DNA of 64,000 bases, from the NCBI GenBank assembly GCA_964011275.1, contig CAXGOB010000014.1:1-64000 (forward strand), read 5' to 3'. Numbering within the stretch: position 1 is the first letter of the stretch; each line of letters begins with the position of its first letter. The notes under the pieces are model-generated. The model saw nothing but the letters and a program-made list of their open reading frames with translations, had not been told where the DNA came from and did not search any database. The stretch is from UBA7328 sp002471345. Its GTDB lineage: Bacteria; Bacteroidota; Bacteroidia; Chitinophagales; Saprospiraceae. Below, piece after piece: positions 9,101 through 17,332 of this stretch. A program made the position numbers and the translations under genes.

Positions 9101-11307
9101 TTCCTGCGGATACTGTGATAGAGACATGTGCAACTCCTGAGATGTTCACACCTGAAGTGACAGGTTACCCATATGTTGGAGAGGAAGAGTGTACGCTTAT
9201 CGGATGGGCATTTGAAGATCTTGTGGTACGATTTAACGATTCTCAAGGCGATGCTTGTTTCAAGATTATAAGACAATGGACAGTTATTGACTGGTGTAAA
9301 GTGCCATCATATACAATTGCTACACATAGTCAGATCATTAAGATCAATGATCTTGTAGATCCTACAATAGAGGGGTCTGTAGATGGAACATGTACGGAAA
9401 AGATAGCTGATGTTCTCGATTCTGAATGTGATGGAGGCTTCATTGAATTGAGTCAGACTGCAAGTGATAATTGCACAGAAGATGAAAATCTTATATGGAA
9501 TATTGCAATTGATTTAGACAATGACTACAGCATTGATATTAGCACACAAATTGTAGGTGGAACTGCTGATTTAAGTGGTGATTATCCGATTGGAACACAC
9601 CGTGTTATTTGGGAAGTAAGAGATCAATGTGGTAACAGAGATGTATGCGAGCAGTTATTTACTATTAGAAACATAAAGGAACCAACTCCGGTATGTATCA
9701 CAACTCTAACTGGATCATTAATGCCAGTAGATGACGGAAGTGAACAGAATGGTCAGGCGAATGATGATGTGGCCGGTGATGGTATTGCTGATGGTGGTAT
9801 GCTAACTATATGGGCTAGTGAATATGATATAGGATCTAGTTCACACCCATGTGGATATGAATTGATTTATTCTTTCGAGGCAGATTCAATTGTTCCTTCA
9901 CTTGTGTTCACTTGTGGTGACGTAGGAATTAATAATCTTACAGTTCATGTACTAGCAGTTGAAAGATATGGTGATGATATCAATATTGTAAGTTCAGACT
10001 TCTGTTCTGTGGTATTTGATTTGGACAATAATAACAACACTTGTGATACTACAATCTTCAACCCAGCTAATGTAATAATTACTGGAAATATACATACAGA
10101 AGGAAGAGAGAACTTACCTACAGTAGAAGTGTCTCTAGAAGCAACAAACAATGGAGCATCTACAAATGCTACTTCAACTGATTTATCAGGTATTTATGCA
10201 TTTTCTGATATGCCCCTTGGAGGTACTTATAAAGTTGTTCCTACATTGAATAGAGATATATTAAATGGGGTTTCTACCCTTGATTTAGTATTATTACAGA
10301 AGCACATATTAGGACTAGAGATTCTTGATTCTCCTTATAAAATTATTGCAGGTGATGTGACCAGAGATGGTAATATATCAGCAATTGATCTTGTAGAATT
10401 GAGAGAAGTGATCTTAGGGATCTCAGATGAATTTAACAACAATAATTCTTGGAGATTTATTGATGATAATTACAGATTCATAAGACCTACTGATCCATTG
10501 AATGAAGCATTTAAGGAGACATACAGCATTCCAGAATTGAATAGAACGATGATCCTTGATTTCGTAGGAATCAAAGTGGGTGATGTAAATGGTAATGTCA
10601 ATGTTTCAGGGTTACTTACTTCTCCAAGGTCTCATGCAAGATTAGTTACAAATGATATGTCCTTCAGAGCTGGTGACGTTGTAAATGTGCCTGTTTCTTT
10701 TAAAGGATTGGAGGAGATCTTAGGATACCAATTTACAATGGAATATGACCAAAATGCGATCTCTTACATAGGCTTCGAGCCAGGTAAGCTTGATGTAGGT
10801 GCGGATAATTTTGGTACATATGGCACCGATGATGGATTTATCACTGCCTCATGGGGCTCAGTAACTCCAGAAAATGTTACAGATTCTGAAGCCTTTGTGT
10901 TGACATTTAAAGCACAGAGATCAGGAAAATTAAGTAATGTACTACAAGTGACTTCTGCAGTGACTACAGCAGAAGCATATAACGACGATAAAGAGGTGAT
11001 GGGCCTTAACTTAGAATTCAATTCTGTGGGTGAAGATGTATTAGCTGGTTTTGAACTATTCCAGAATACACCTAACCCTTTCGCACAGACTACTTCTATT
11101 GGATTCATGTTACCACAAGATGCTGACGCGACTATCAACATTTTTGACGTAACAGGTAAATTATTAAAAGGTTTCTCCGGCTCTTTCACTCAAGGTCTAA
11201 ATTCAATCGTTGTTGACAAAAATGATTTGAACACTACAGGTGTACTATACTATACTCTCGATACTCAAGGATTTACGAGTACAAGGCGTATGGTGCTTTT
11301 AAAATAA
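6103..11307 (+). CDS. Giant T9SS-exported HYR-like protein, paralog of the preceding gene
   Basis: A 1,734-aa protein with the same architecture as its neighbour: signal peptide (about 1-28, ending NAAAQT), cysteine-rich HYR/Ig-like arrays, a carboxypeptidase-regulatory-like module, a dockerin type I-like pair (near 1385 and 1416, AGDVTRDGNISAIDLVEL), a cohesin-like domain (about 1511-1640) and a type A T9SS sorting domain (about 1649-1734). The similarity runs from the start codon to the terminator, which indicates a tandem duplication. Differences are mostly substitutions and short indels, for example an insertion around residues 820-840. It probably builds surface structure together with the first copy; no catalytic motif was seen. 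Confidence 0.85.
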   Translation: MMKQRFTLFLSVALMLLVWLVPRNAAAQTPKCPGGMENLDDVKYHLGCGDWMELVFKGHPGYTYSVTIDGVLLGTFTGSSGDYSAGSLKSVFSAGDEVVIVQNCSLGSDIFKAVLPPDLDMPGTWEFEDDDKSVTNTAWLATEFTPESPFDIPEIEIDPDHGQVWAPSCAGDSDGKWTFGAYVRGPVPAYGGLDSLRYELKPTAANPMTGSGTFPLSGTTDKYGEVTLTGFSAGAVAANVIAYAGVCTDTVMVMNVISDGHNEPSIACSDQIHVSVDAQCMADLVPSMLLAGVIDQCMLTLMDSIVVKHQNGDLLDANNYYYENDTLRIENASEYIHGKPLIAEIHASDGNVSNYCWGNLIFQDYLPPIIDCDTLKTIKCIYFDGNPASHVQAWDCDPDPEINLVNHKIITDCDQLGGGHPTDSIIKRIIRTFTATDAWGNTSDACTDTLDIRRLDANTLNNNGGLDDPLDIEGLVYPLDFVSYNTTSPNDTNAFVCDSRYPFADYDHDHVPDPVDYIVNEYGDTLRGAGVPSIDTVINGVPWKFDLHPSNYVHVHENVGKLLESCKAVVTYKDTKLPRVGCVEKVIRQWEIREWVCGHETRRTFNQTIEIIDTLGPDFDLGANMKVSTNLKTCERYTKIPAPTHIHDYCKKSEPTRIIVNAYNDEVPIGSIGTYEGTFDEIEGGYMTLPLGVNKIEYSVFDNCHNVSKDHIYITVVDETAPVVICQDYLAVGIADDGESGNGEVWIRAESFNNGSYDDCGLKSMCVARMDDLDAFDALEAEEIGGRFSPHGPWWVPLSELNAACDREFEASGILDVYEDDDPYGEIIERIPYIFREHLCTEKMRMCCEDVGSPTMVLFRVRDKAGNKNECMVEVEAQDKRSPIVHCPPDLTIDCRFVYEEDSLLNVFGNVVGEGEQEALHINPGYILGVEYGKDLTDGVYFGNCSSSVEVSVEEDINECRQGTITRTFVVTANNGNTAKCKQVITLSRSKVLKSKDIVFPADTVIETCATPEMFTPEVTGYPYVGEEECTLIGWAFEDLVVRFNDSQGDACFKIIRQWTVIDWCKVPSYTIATHSQIIKINDLVDPTIEGSVDGTCTEKIADVLDSECDGGFIELSQTASDNCTEDENLIWNIAIDLDNDYSIDISTQIVGGTADLSGDYPIGTHRVIWEVRDQCGNRDVCEQLFTIRNIKEPTPVCITTLTGSLMPVDDGSEQNGQANDDVAGDGIADGGMLTIWASEYDIGSSSHPCGYELIYSFEADSIVPSLVFTCGDVGINNLTVHVLAVERYGDDINIVSSDFCSVVFDLDNNNNTCDTTIFNPANVIITGNIHTEGRENLPTVEVSLEATNNGASTNATSTDLSGIYAFSDMPLGGTYKVVPTLNRDILNGVSTLDLVLLQKHILGLEILDSPYKIIAGDVTRDGNISAIDLVELREVILGISDEFNNNNSWRFIDDNYRFIRPTDPLNEAFKETYSIPELNRTMILDFVGIKVGDVNGNVNVSGLLTSPRSHARLVTNDMSFRAGDVVNVPVSFKGLEEILGYQFTMEYDQNAISYIGFEPGKLDVGADNFGTYGTDDGFITASWGSVTPENVTDSEAFVLTFKAQRSGKLSNVLQVTSAVTTAEAYNDDKEVMGLNLEFNSVGEDVLAGFELFQNTPNPFAQTTSIGFMLPQDADATINIFDVTGKLLKGFSGSFTQGLNSIVVDKNDLNTTGVLYYTLDTQGFTSTRRMVLLK

Positions 11308-11353
11308 GCAAGCACTGATTTCTTAAGATAAGAGTTTACTGTTTTTGGGATTT

Positions 11354-11388
11354 GGCTTCCCACCCTCGAGGTGGGAAGCCTTTTTTTT
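11354..11388 (+). terminator. Terminator of the second giant gene
   Basis: A perfect 10-bp stem GGCTTCCCAC/GTGGGAAGCC with a 7-nt loop, followed by eight T. The upstream trailer (taagagtttactgttttt then GGGA) is the same as behind the first giant gene. Confidence 0.9.
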
Positions 11389-11434
11389 ATTAATAATATT
11401 TTTATTTTTAGTTGAAATCAAATTAACCTGCCCA

Positions 11435-12604
11435 ATGGAAAAGCCTTCGTTTAAGGACTATTTTTCATTTTCGAGAAATGAAAGATCTAGTATAATAGTC
11501 TTGATTATTCTTATCGTCATAGTAGCATTCAGTTTTGAAATCTACCAAATATTAGGATTCAATAGAACCACAATTATTGTTCCTCCTATTCCTAAAAAAG
11601 TATCAGAACGCATAGATAGGGCAAAGCCTGAGAAGCGCGAACCTAATAATTCGAAAAACAATAAATACTCAATAAAACCAATAGACATTAACCATGCTTC
11701 CCCAAAAGAATTTGAAAAACTGTATGGTATTGGACCTGTATTAGGCCAGAGGATTGTAAAATATAGAGCGGGAATAAGGGGCTTTGACAGGAAAGAAGAT
11801 TTGCTCAAAGTATACGGTTTAACACCTGAAACTTTTAAAAATATTAAACCATTCTTGATCCTTTCTCCAAGAAACTTAAGTACAATACAAAAGAAGACCT
11901 ATACTGTAGAAGATAAGAAATTTAGGAAAAATATAATAGTGGATATTAATACCGCAGACAGTGTTACTCTTTCACTACTCAATGGAATCGGCCCTAAACT
12001 GTCGATGAGAATTATTAATTATCGAACGAAGTTAGGTGGATTTGATTCGATTGGTCATTTGAAGAAAGTTTATGGTATAGATGAAGAACTTTATGAAAGG
12101 TTGGAACCATCATTAATAATATCGAAAAAGGAATCTAAGACAATAAGAACAAAGGATAGTATTCAATCTAAATCAGAATTAGTATTTCTTAATTTAGACA
12201 TTAACTCTGCTTCAGCAGGTGAATTAGAAAAGATTAGAGGTGTCGGACCATTTTATTCAAAAACCATTGTTGATCATAGAACCCAAATTGGAGGATTTGC
12301 TAAAATGGAGCAGTTGAAGTCCCTCTACAAAATGGATTCTATAACATATCGCAACCTCACAGAGAATGCTAAGATTAAAACTCCCCACAGGACTTTTAAT
12401 ATCAATAATATTGAATTCAAAAGTCTACTCCGTATGAAAATACTAGAATACGAGGAGGTGAAATACATTTTTAATTTAAAGAAGAGCCTAGGTCAAATAA
12501 CTTCATCAGAACAATTAAAAAACCTAAAAGGAATACCAAGGGAAGAATTAGAATTACTTCTGCTTTATCTGCATTTTGAAGAAAATGGTTCTTCTGAAGA
12601 ATAA
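11435..12604 (+). CDS. Membrane-anchored ComEA-like helix-hairpin-helix repeat protein
   Basis: A 389-aa protein starting at the ATG of MEKPSFKDYF. The frame is open further upstream, but that part runs through the terminator. One membrane segment lies at about 17-40, followed by a basic linker. Three clear HhH repeats follow, each with the pattern D-I-N-x-A, G-[IV]-G-P and a GGF/RGF turn (IDINHASP, VDINTADS, LDINSASA), then a degenerate fourth (FNINNIEF). HhH units of the ComEA type bind DNA without sequence specificity, so a role in DNA uptake or binding is possible, but no competence neighbour is present. Confidence 0.8.
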   Translation: MEKPSFKDYFSFSRNERSSIIVLIILIVIVAFSFEIYQILGFNRTTIIVPPIPKKVSERIDRAKPEKREPNNSKNNKYSIKPIDINHASPKEFEKLYGIGPVLGQRIVKYRAGIRGFDRKEDLLKVYGLTPETFKNIKPFLILSPRNLSTIQKKTYTVEDKKFRKNIIVDINTADSVTLSLLNGIGPKLSMRIINYRTKLGGFDSIGHLKKVYGIDEELYERLEPSLIISKKESKTIRTKDSIQSKSELVFLNLDINSASAGELEKIRGVGPFYSKTIVDHRTQIGGFAKMEQLKSLYKMDSITYRNLTENAKIKTPHRTFNINNIEFKSLLRMKILEYEEVKYIFNLKKSLGQITSSEQLKNLKGIPREELELLLLYLHFEENGSSEE

Positions 12605-12698
12605 ACATTGTCTCTCCAATTTCTTATCAAGAACAAAAAGGTTTGTTTAATAGTTAAGTAAGCAACCATTTAATAACTCATATCGTAATCAGAATACT

Positions 12699-13199
12699 AT
12701 GAAACAAATACAATTTATTTTTCTCCTCATAGCTGCCTCAATATTTGTCACTTCTTGTAGCAAAGATGAAGCAGGAAACCCCATGAACCCGGATGACGGT
12801 GGAGGAACTGAAATCACTGGAGAAATCTGGAACGGGGGCAACCTTACTTTCAAAAAGGAAGATGGGGCAGATCCTGGATTAGAAGCTAATCAGGACAGAA
12901 TAACTGATAACGTTTGGATTACAAGAGGCACTGATGGTGGGCAGATATTTAATATAAAAAATGAAAGTTCGTCTAGTAAATCAACAAGTCCTACTGATAC
13001 TGAGTGGGCCTTGGGTAAGACAACTAACCTAGCTAACCTGTCTTTTGATAATTTTAGGAATACGATAAAACCCAAAGATATAGAAGGGAAAGATCTAGTA
13101 GTTCATCTTATTACTGATGATATATACATTGATATTAAGTTTTCATCTTGGTCTGAAAGTAAAGAAGGTGGATTTGAGTATACTCGATCTACAAAGTAA
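12699..13199 (+). CDS. Lipoprotein of unknown function
   Basis: A 166-aa protein with a lipoprotein signal peptide (residues 1-20, lipobox FVTSC). A short Gly/Asp-rich linker follows, then a beta-rich domain containing IWNGGNLTFKKEDGADP, a phrase typical of small exported Bacteroidota proteins. I do not recognise the family. It lies 95 bp after the HhH gene and faces the YihY gene across a shared terminator. Confidence 0.65.
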   Translation: MKQIQFIFLLIAASIFVTSCSKDEAGNPMNPDDGGGTEITGEIWNGGNLTFKKEDGADPGLEANQDRITDNVWITRGTDGGQIFNIKNESSSSKSTSPTDTEWALGKTTNLANLSFDNFRNTIKPKDIEGKDLVVHLITDDIYIDIKFSSWSESKEGGFEYTRSTK

Positions 13200-13207
13200 T
13201 ATAAATG

Positions 13208-13243
13208 AAAAACCTTGAGCACTTCAACGTGCTTGAGGTTTTT
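13208..13243. terminator. Bidirectional terminator between convergent genes
   Basis: A 15-bp stem with A/T flanks (13208-13222 with 13229-13243, two G.T pairs). It overlaps the last codons and stop of the minus-strand YihY gene and serves both strands. Confidence 0.75.
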
Positions 13244-14159
13244 CTAATAAATCTCGGTTCACAGCTATACTAGCATTAAGTTCGAATCCGACTAAGAGTA
13301 CAAAGGCATTAATCTGAAGCCAAAGCAGAATTACGATGAGAGCTCCAATACTTCCATAAATCTCATTATATCTACCAAAATTGTCTATAAAATAGGAAAA
13401 CAATACTGAGCTTATTATTGATAGACCAGTAGCCAGAATAGCTCCGGGGTTTATCAGTTTCAGTGGACGATACAAAGAAGTTCCATAGCGATAGATCAAA
13501 GTAATTACACTATAAAAACTAATAAGTAGAATTATCCACCTAAGTACGTTAAAGCCTATCGATGCTAAAGCATTGTCTCCAAAAATAGGTCCTAAAATTT
13601 CTTTTCCCAAAATGATAAATGCTACTGAAAGAATGAATAGTATTCCTACAAGTAGAGTTAATCCAATTGCAATAATTCTCTTATGGAAGTAATTTCGAGA
13701 TTTGAAACTGAGGGCATAGGATTTATCAAAACCATACATTAAGTTGATCATTCCAGAAGATGAGAATATCACGGCTAATATAAATCCTAAACTTTGAATC
13801 CCATATTGGCCATCATTACGGATTCCTGATATGATTTCTATAATATAAGTACGAGCACTTTCTGGAATAACCCCATCCATTGAGCTTTGAAGATTAGACC
13901 AAAAATCATCTACAAAAGGTAATTGAGCGATAAGAGGAAGAATGAATATTATGAAAGGGAATAAGGATATAAAAAAGTTAAAGGCCACTGAATTAGCCCT
14001 CGTTGTGATGTCATCTGCTTTGAGCTCTTTGATGATGAATCCTACAATGTTATAGACAGGTACTTCATTAAATCCAGGAATGGAGTATGTTTTGGACCAA
14101 TTGAGTATAGAATCTACAAGTGATTGAGGCCAAAGAGTATTTTTCAAGTTGTTCATCAT
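13224..14159 (-). CDS. YihY/BrkB family inner-membrane protein
   Basis: A 311-aa polytopic membrane protein. It has the family's N-terminal phrase ADDITTRANSVAFNFFISLFPF, split by my reading into the conserved A-x(5)-A and F-x-L-FP motif, and about six hydrophobic segments between residues 60 and 295. Family members were once called RNase BN by mistake; the real function is unknown, with transport or envelope roles suspected. It lies 9 bp downstream of the thioesterase, so co-transcription is likely. Confidence 0.85.
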   Translation of the reverse strand: MMNNLKNTLWPQSLVDSILNWSKTYSIPGFNEVPVYNIVGFIIKELKADDITTRANSVAFNFFISLFPFIIFILPLIAQLPFVDDFWSNLQSSMDGVIPESARTYIIEIISGIRNDGQYGIQSLGFILAVIFSSSGMINLMYGFDKSYALSFKSRNYFHKRIIAIGLTLLVGILFILSVAFIILGKEILGPIFGDNALASIGFNVLRWIILLISFYSVITLIYRYGTSLYRPLKLINPGAILATGLSIISSVLFSYFIDNFGRYNEIYGSIGALIVILLWLQINAFVLLVGFELNASIAVNRDLLEKPQAR

Positions 14160-14168
14160 GTCCTGAAG

Positions 14169-14576
14169 TCAAAAGTAAGGAGCAAAAGCTTCTTTTACAT
14201 ATTCTGGACAAGACACATTTTTGCCGCTTTCCATATCTACAAAGAAAAGTTTAACGACTCCGCTGTTAATAATCTGCCCGGCAGGGTTTATGATTTCGTG
14301 TTCCACATGAAAAATTCTTCTTGGCATCTCCTTTAAATAAGTTCTTATGACAAGGTTTTCGTCATATCGAGCAGGAAGACGATATCTACACTCAAGTTGT
14401 GCCACAGGCATCATAATTCCGTGATCTGCTTCTAAGTCGTGATAGGTAATTCCGTGATCTCTTATAAATTCTGCTCTTCCAGTTTCGTAATATGATGCAT
14501 AATGACCATAATACAGATAACCCATCTTATCTGTTTCAGCATAGAGTACTCTTCTATAAGTATCATGAGTGATCAT
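14169..14576 (-). CDS. Acyl-CoA thioesterase, hotdog fold (YbgC-like)
   Basis: A 135-aa single hotdog-fold (4HBT) protein. The active-site phrase AETDKMGYLYYGHYASYYETGR carries the Asp equivalent to the catalytic Asp of YbgC, the Y-x-x-Y segment and E/GR. The length is typical. It hydrolyses acyl-CoA thioesters in the cytoplasm; chain-length preference cannot be read. It is the first gene of a two-gene minus-strand unit with the YihY gene. Confidence 0.85.
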   Translation of the reverse strand: MITHDTYRRVLYAETDKMGYLYYGHYASYYETGRAEFIRDHGITYHDLEADHGIMMPVAQLECRYRLPARYDENLVIRTYLKEMPRRIFHVEHEIINPAGQIINSGVVKLFFVDMESGKNVSCPEYVKEAFAPYF

Positions 14577-14823
14577 ATGTTGTTTTAATTTTTATTTATT
14601 ATTTAAGTCTCATATTTTGGTAAAAGAGATGAATATTTTATTTTCACCGGTGTAATGTAAAGTAAGTGACAGTATTGATTATCAATGTATTATGAAGAAT
14701 TTTGATATGATAAGTATCGGATACACAAAAGTACTGTAATCGACAGATAGCTGACATAAATTGGCAGATTTTGTATAGGGATACTTTATTTACTTTGTGA
14801 CAGGGTAACAACTAATCTGAATA
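14577..14823. promoter_or_regulatory. Divergent intergenic region with two palindromes
   Basis: Between the divergent thioesterase and the small exported protein lie CACCGGTG (14645-14652) and ATTGATTATCAAT (14674-14686). Both are perfect dyads apart from a central base in the second. They are possible regulator sites. TTGATTATCAA also occurs at 21621-21631. Confidence 0.25.
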
Positions 14824-15078
14824 ATGAAAGAGATAAAACTAATGGTATTGGTTTTGTCTATCATTTGCGCAAATCATGTGGATGTATTTGCAATTGATGA
14901 TAGAAATGAGGTGCAAATAGAGAAGGTTTCGACTTTAGAAATCTTACCTGTATCTTCTTTAAAGGGTATTAATATATACCAGTCCTCACAATTCTTTGCT
15001 AAAAGAAGAAAACTTTCTACAACCTTAAGAAAACCAATTTTAAAGAAGTATAGATCTAAGAATCATAACCTTTGCTAA
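14824..15078 (+). CDS. Small exported basic protein, hypothetical
   Basis: An 84-aa ORF with an N-terminal signal peptide-like segment (about 1-23, ending DVFA) and a strongly basic C-terminus (KRRKLSTTLRKPILKKYRSK). Upstream (14760-14810) is a promoter-like stretch with TTTACTTTG. It stands alone on the plus strand and faces a minus-strand gene 20 bp beyond its end. No family recognised; expression is uncertain. Confidence 0.4.
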   Translation: MKEIKLMVLVLSIICANHVDVFAIDDRNEVQIEKVSTLEILPVSSLKGINIYQSSQFFAKRRKLSTTLRKPILKKYRSKNHNLC

Positions 15079-15098
15079 TTACCTGAGCTCAACTTAAT

Positions 15099-16037
15099 CT
15101 AAAGATCAACTGCTTTTTTCATTGCGTTATAAGTTCTTTTAAGCGCATCATTATCATTCATTTCATTGAGCACTTTATTAAACGGTTCTGCTCTGACAGG
15201 TCCATCATAGCCCAAGGTTTTGAGAGCATTTACAAAGCCCTTCAAATCTATTACACCGCTATCACCAGGAAGCATTCTTTCCCAATCCAATTGAGAGTAG
15301 ATATCTCTACCTGATACGGCATCATTGAGATCTACAGTAATAATATCCTTATTATCCAATGTCAATAAATCTGAAACGCCTTCCTCCGCACAATACCAAT
15401 GAAAAGAGTCAAGTACAAACCCAACGTTACTTTCGTCAATTGCTGAAACAAGTTCTTTACATTCCTTTAGAGAGCTTACAAATGGATATTTGTCTCGAGC
15501 AAGAAGAGTTTTTGGTCCTACATATTCTAGTCCAAATCGGATGCCGAAATGACCAAGAATATTGGCTATCATTTTGAGCCTAGATGATTGCTGCTTCATG
15601 TTCTCCAGATAAGTCAAGCTATTATGAGTAGGCATGATCCATGTACTCATTCTTTTTACTCCTGCATCTCTAAGTGAAGAGCACATGTCTGTCAGTTCAA
15701 TTAAACCTTTTTTGAAAGTATCGCTATCTTTCCTGAAATCCACTGGAAGTCCCAGGGAACCAAAGGTGATATTTTCCTTTTCCATTTTCGACAAATACTC
15801 ATGCATTACACTTTTATCCATTATGGCTAGTTCGGAAGCATTTGGGACTATAGCTTCAAATCCATAATAAATAGCATGGCTCAAAAGTTGTTTGGCATCA
15901 GTTTTTACACCAATAGCTCCTGGGTTGAGACTGACTCTAAATTTTCGCATTTTATTAAAGTGAAATTTTGATACAGCTATTCCAGCAATAGATAAGGATG
16001 TGTTTTGGATGAATGTTCTTCTTACCATTTTTTTCAA
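15099..16037 (-). CDS. Exported sugar-phosphate isomerase/epimerase-like TIM-barrel protein
   Basis: A 312-aa xylose isomerase-like (AP endonuclease 2 family) TIM barrel. The N-terminus has a twin-arginine-like signal (MVRRTFIQNTSLSIAGIAVS; M4 at 16028 is an alternative start). The barrel shows typical ligands: E in RFGLEYVGPK, D/H in VLDSFHWY, D in ITVDLND and E in PVRAEPFN. It probably isomerises or epimerises a keto-sugar derivative; the substrate is unknown. It is the last gene of a minus-strand group, 14 bp after the antiporter. Two related genes occur at 42260 and 55852. Confidence 0.75.
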   Translation of the reverse strand: MKKMVRRTFIQNTSLSIAGIAVSKFHFNKMRKFRVSLNPGAIGVKTDAKQLLSHAIYYGFEAIVPNASELAIMDKSVMHEYLSKMEKENITFGSLGLPVDFRKDSDTFKKGLIELTDMCSSLRDAGVKRMSTWIMPTHNSLTYLENMKQQSSRLKMIANILGHFGIRFGLEYVGPKTLLARDKYPFVSSLKECKELVSAIDESNVGFVLDSFHWYCAEEGVSDLLTLDNKDIITVDLNDAVSGRDIYSQLDWERMLPGDSGVIDLKGFVNALKTLGYDGPVRAEPFNKVLNEMNDNDALKRTYNAMKKAVDL

Positions 16038-16051
16038 TCTAAGTTTGACAA

Positions 16052-17332
16052 TTATTCCATCGATTTAGCGCTCCATTTCACATAACCTACATCAGTGGAC
16101 TTGGCTCGGATGATGGCTTTATTGGCTCTTTTTTTATCAAAAATCATTGCTATAGTCATAATTATACTAGTTGCAATGATCACAAATAAGAAGATACCCG
16201 AATTAAAGGAGTCTAATTGCAATGCCTCTGGTATGGAGTAGAATAACAAGATAGTGATTAACCCTCTTGGCGCAACATATACTTGAGGTAAAATATCTTT
16301 ACCGATAGAGGTGCGAAGCATGATGTATCTTATGATGTAGATGGAGGCTGTAATTAAGATACTTACAAGGGCGACTCCTGGATCGAGTAATGACCCCAAT
16401 GAAATAGTTATACCGAAGATTACAAAGAAAAATGTACGAACCACGAAAGCTGTTTCTAATGTAATGGTATGGAGTTCATCATAGATGTGTTTTGCCTTTC
16501 TGTAATTTAGAAATCGGCGTAACCTACCTCCAAAGAATAACTCCATATTTGCGATGAGTAAGCCAAAAACTAAAATAATGATCAAAGAAGAAAGGTGTAA
16601 TTTTTTACCTATCGCATAAAGTAAAAGCAATATGGCAATAAGTAAAAAAAGCTTGACATGAGTTTTAATATTTTGAAATATGATCACTATTGCATAGCTA
16701 GCAATTAGAGAAATCACTATTGTCAAAATCAGATTGCCTGCAAACCCAACTAGCCCAGTCCCAGTATCACTTTCTAAATTTCCTACTAGAAAGTAGAACA
16801 TCATAATCCCAAATATGTCTGAAAATGTGCTTTCATAAATGTGAAATTCCTTTTTGTCAGCTCTAAGACTAGAAACGGAGGGTATAATAATAGCACTGGA
16901 TAGAATAGATAATGGTGTAGCATAGACCCAGGCCTGTTGTGACGTCATTTCAGGTACAAAATATTGTAACAAAAGCTTGGTGATAAATGCTGAGGCAACT
17001 AACCCTATAAGAGCAATTGCCATTGCCATAAGAATTGGGCCTGTTTTTTCTTTCTCTAATTTTAGCTCCAATGCTGCTTCTAGGACAATCATAATCAACC
17101 CAATTATTCCTAGAAGTTGAAGAATTGGGAAAAAATCAAATGAGGTTCCACTTGCATCGAGTCCTACCTTCAATAGCATGCCTAATACAATTAACATTAG
17201 CACTGACGGAACATTAGTACGTTGTGATAATTGTGAAAAAAAGAAGGAAAGAATGATAATTACCGATGATGCAATAATTACATTATATGATGATAAAACG
17301 TATCCTACACCTGCAAATAATAGTAAGCTCAT
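16052..17332 (-). CDS. Cation/proton antiporter (CPA family)
   Basis: A 426-aa inner-membrane protein with about 12 hydrophobic segments. Features of sodium/proton exchangers are PSVLMLIVLGMLL in TM2-3, ESTFSDIFG in the ion-binding helix (E and D where CPA1 members have ESxxND) and APRGLITILLF (the conserved RG). It has no C-terminal RCK domain, only a short basic tail. The start ATG overlaps the stop of the upstream NTPase gene by 4 bp, so the two are probably translated in a coupled way. Confidence 0.85.
   Translation of the reverse strand: MSLLLFAGVGYVLSSYNVIIASSVIIILSFFFSQLSQRTNVPSVLMLIVLGMLLKVGLDASGTSFDFFPILQLLGIIGLIMIVLEAALELKLEKEKTGPILMAMAIALIGLVASAFITKLLLQYFVPEMTSQQAWVYATPLSILSSAIIIPSVSSLRADKKEFHIYESTFSDIFGIMMFYFLVGNLESDTGTGLVGFAGNLILTIVISLIASYAIVIIFQNIKTHVKLFLLIAILLLLYAIGKKLHLSSLIIILVFGLLIANMELFFGGRLRRFLNYRKAKHIYDELHTITLETAFVVRTFFFVIFGITISLGSLLDPGVALVSILITASIYIIRYIMLRTSIGKDILPQVYVAPRGLITILLFYSIPEALQLDSFNSGIFLFVIIATSIIMTIAMIFDKKRANKAIIRAKSTDVGYVKWSAKSME

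Noticed and set aside
10764..11189. 141-codon minus-strand ORF inside the second giant gene
   Set aside because: It lies wholly opposite a well-supported coding region with cohesin and sorting domains; an antisense shadow.
11345..11434. Upstream extension of the helix-hairpin-helix ORF
   Set aside because: It begins with TTG and runs through the terminator hairpin and poly-T of the preceding gene; the ATG at 11435 fits better.
13224..14159. Ribonuclease BN
   Set aside because: YihY proteins were once given this name in error; it is a polytopic membrane protein without nuclease motifs.
14675..14685. FNR-type box (TTGATTATCAA)
   Set aside because: FNR/CRP sites have four bases between TTGAT and ATCAA; here there is one, so the name is not justified.
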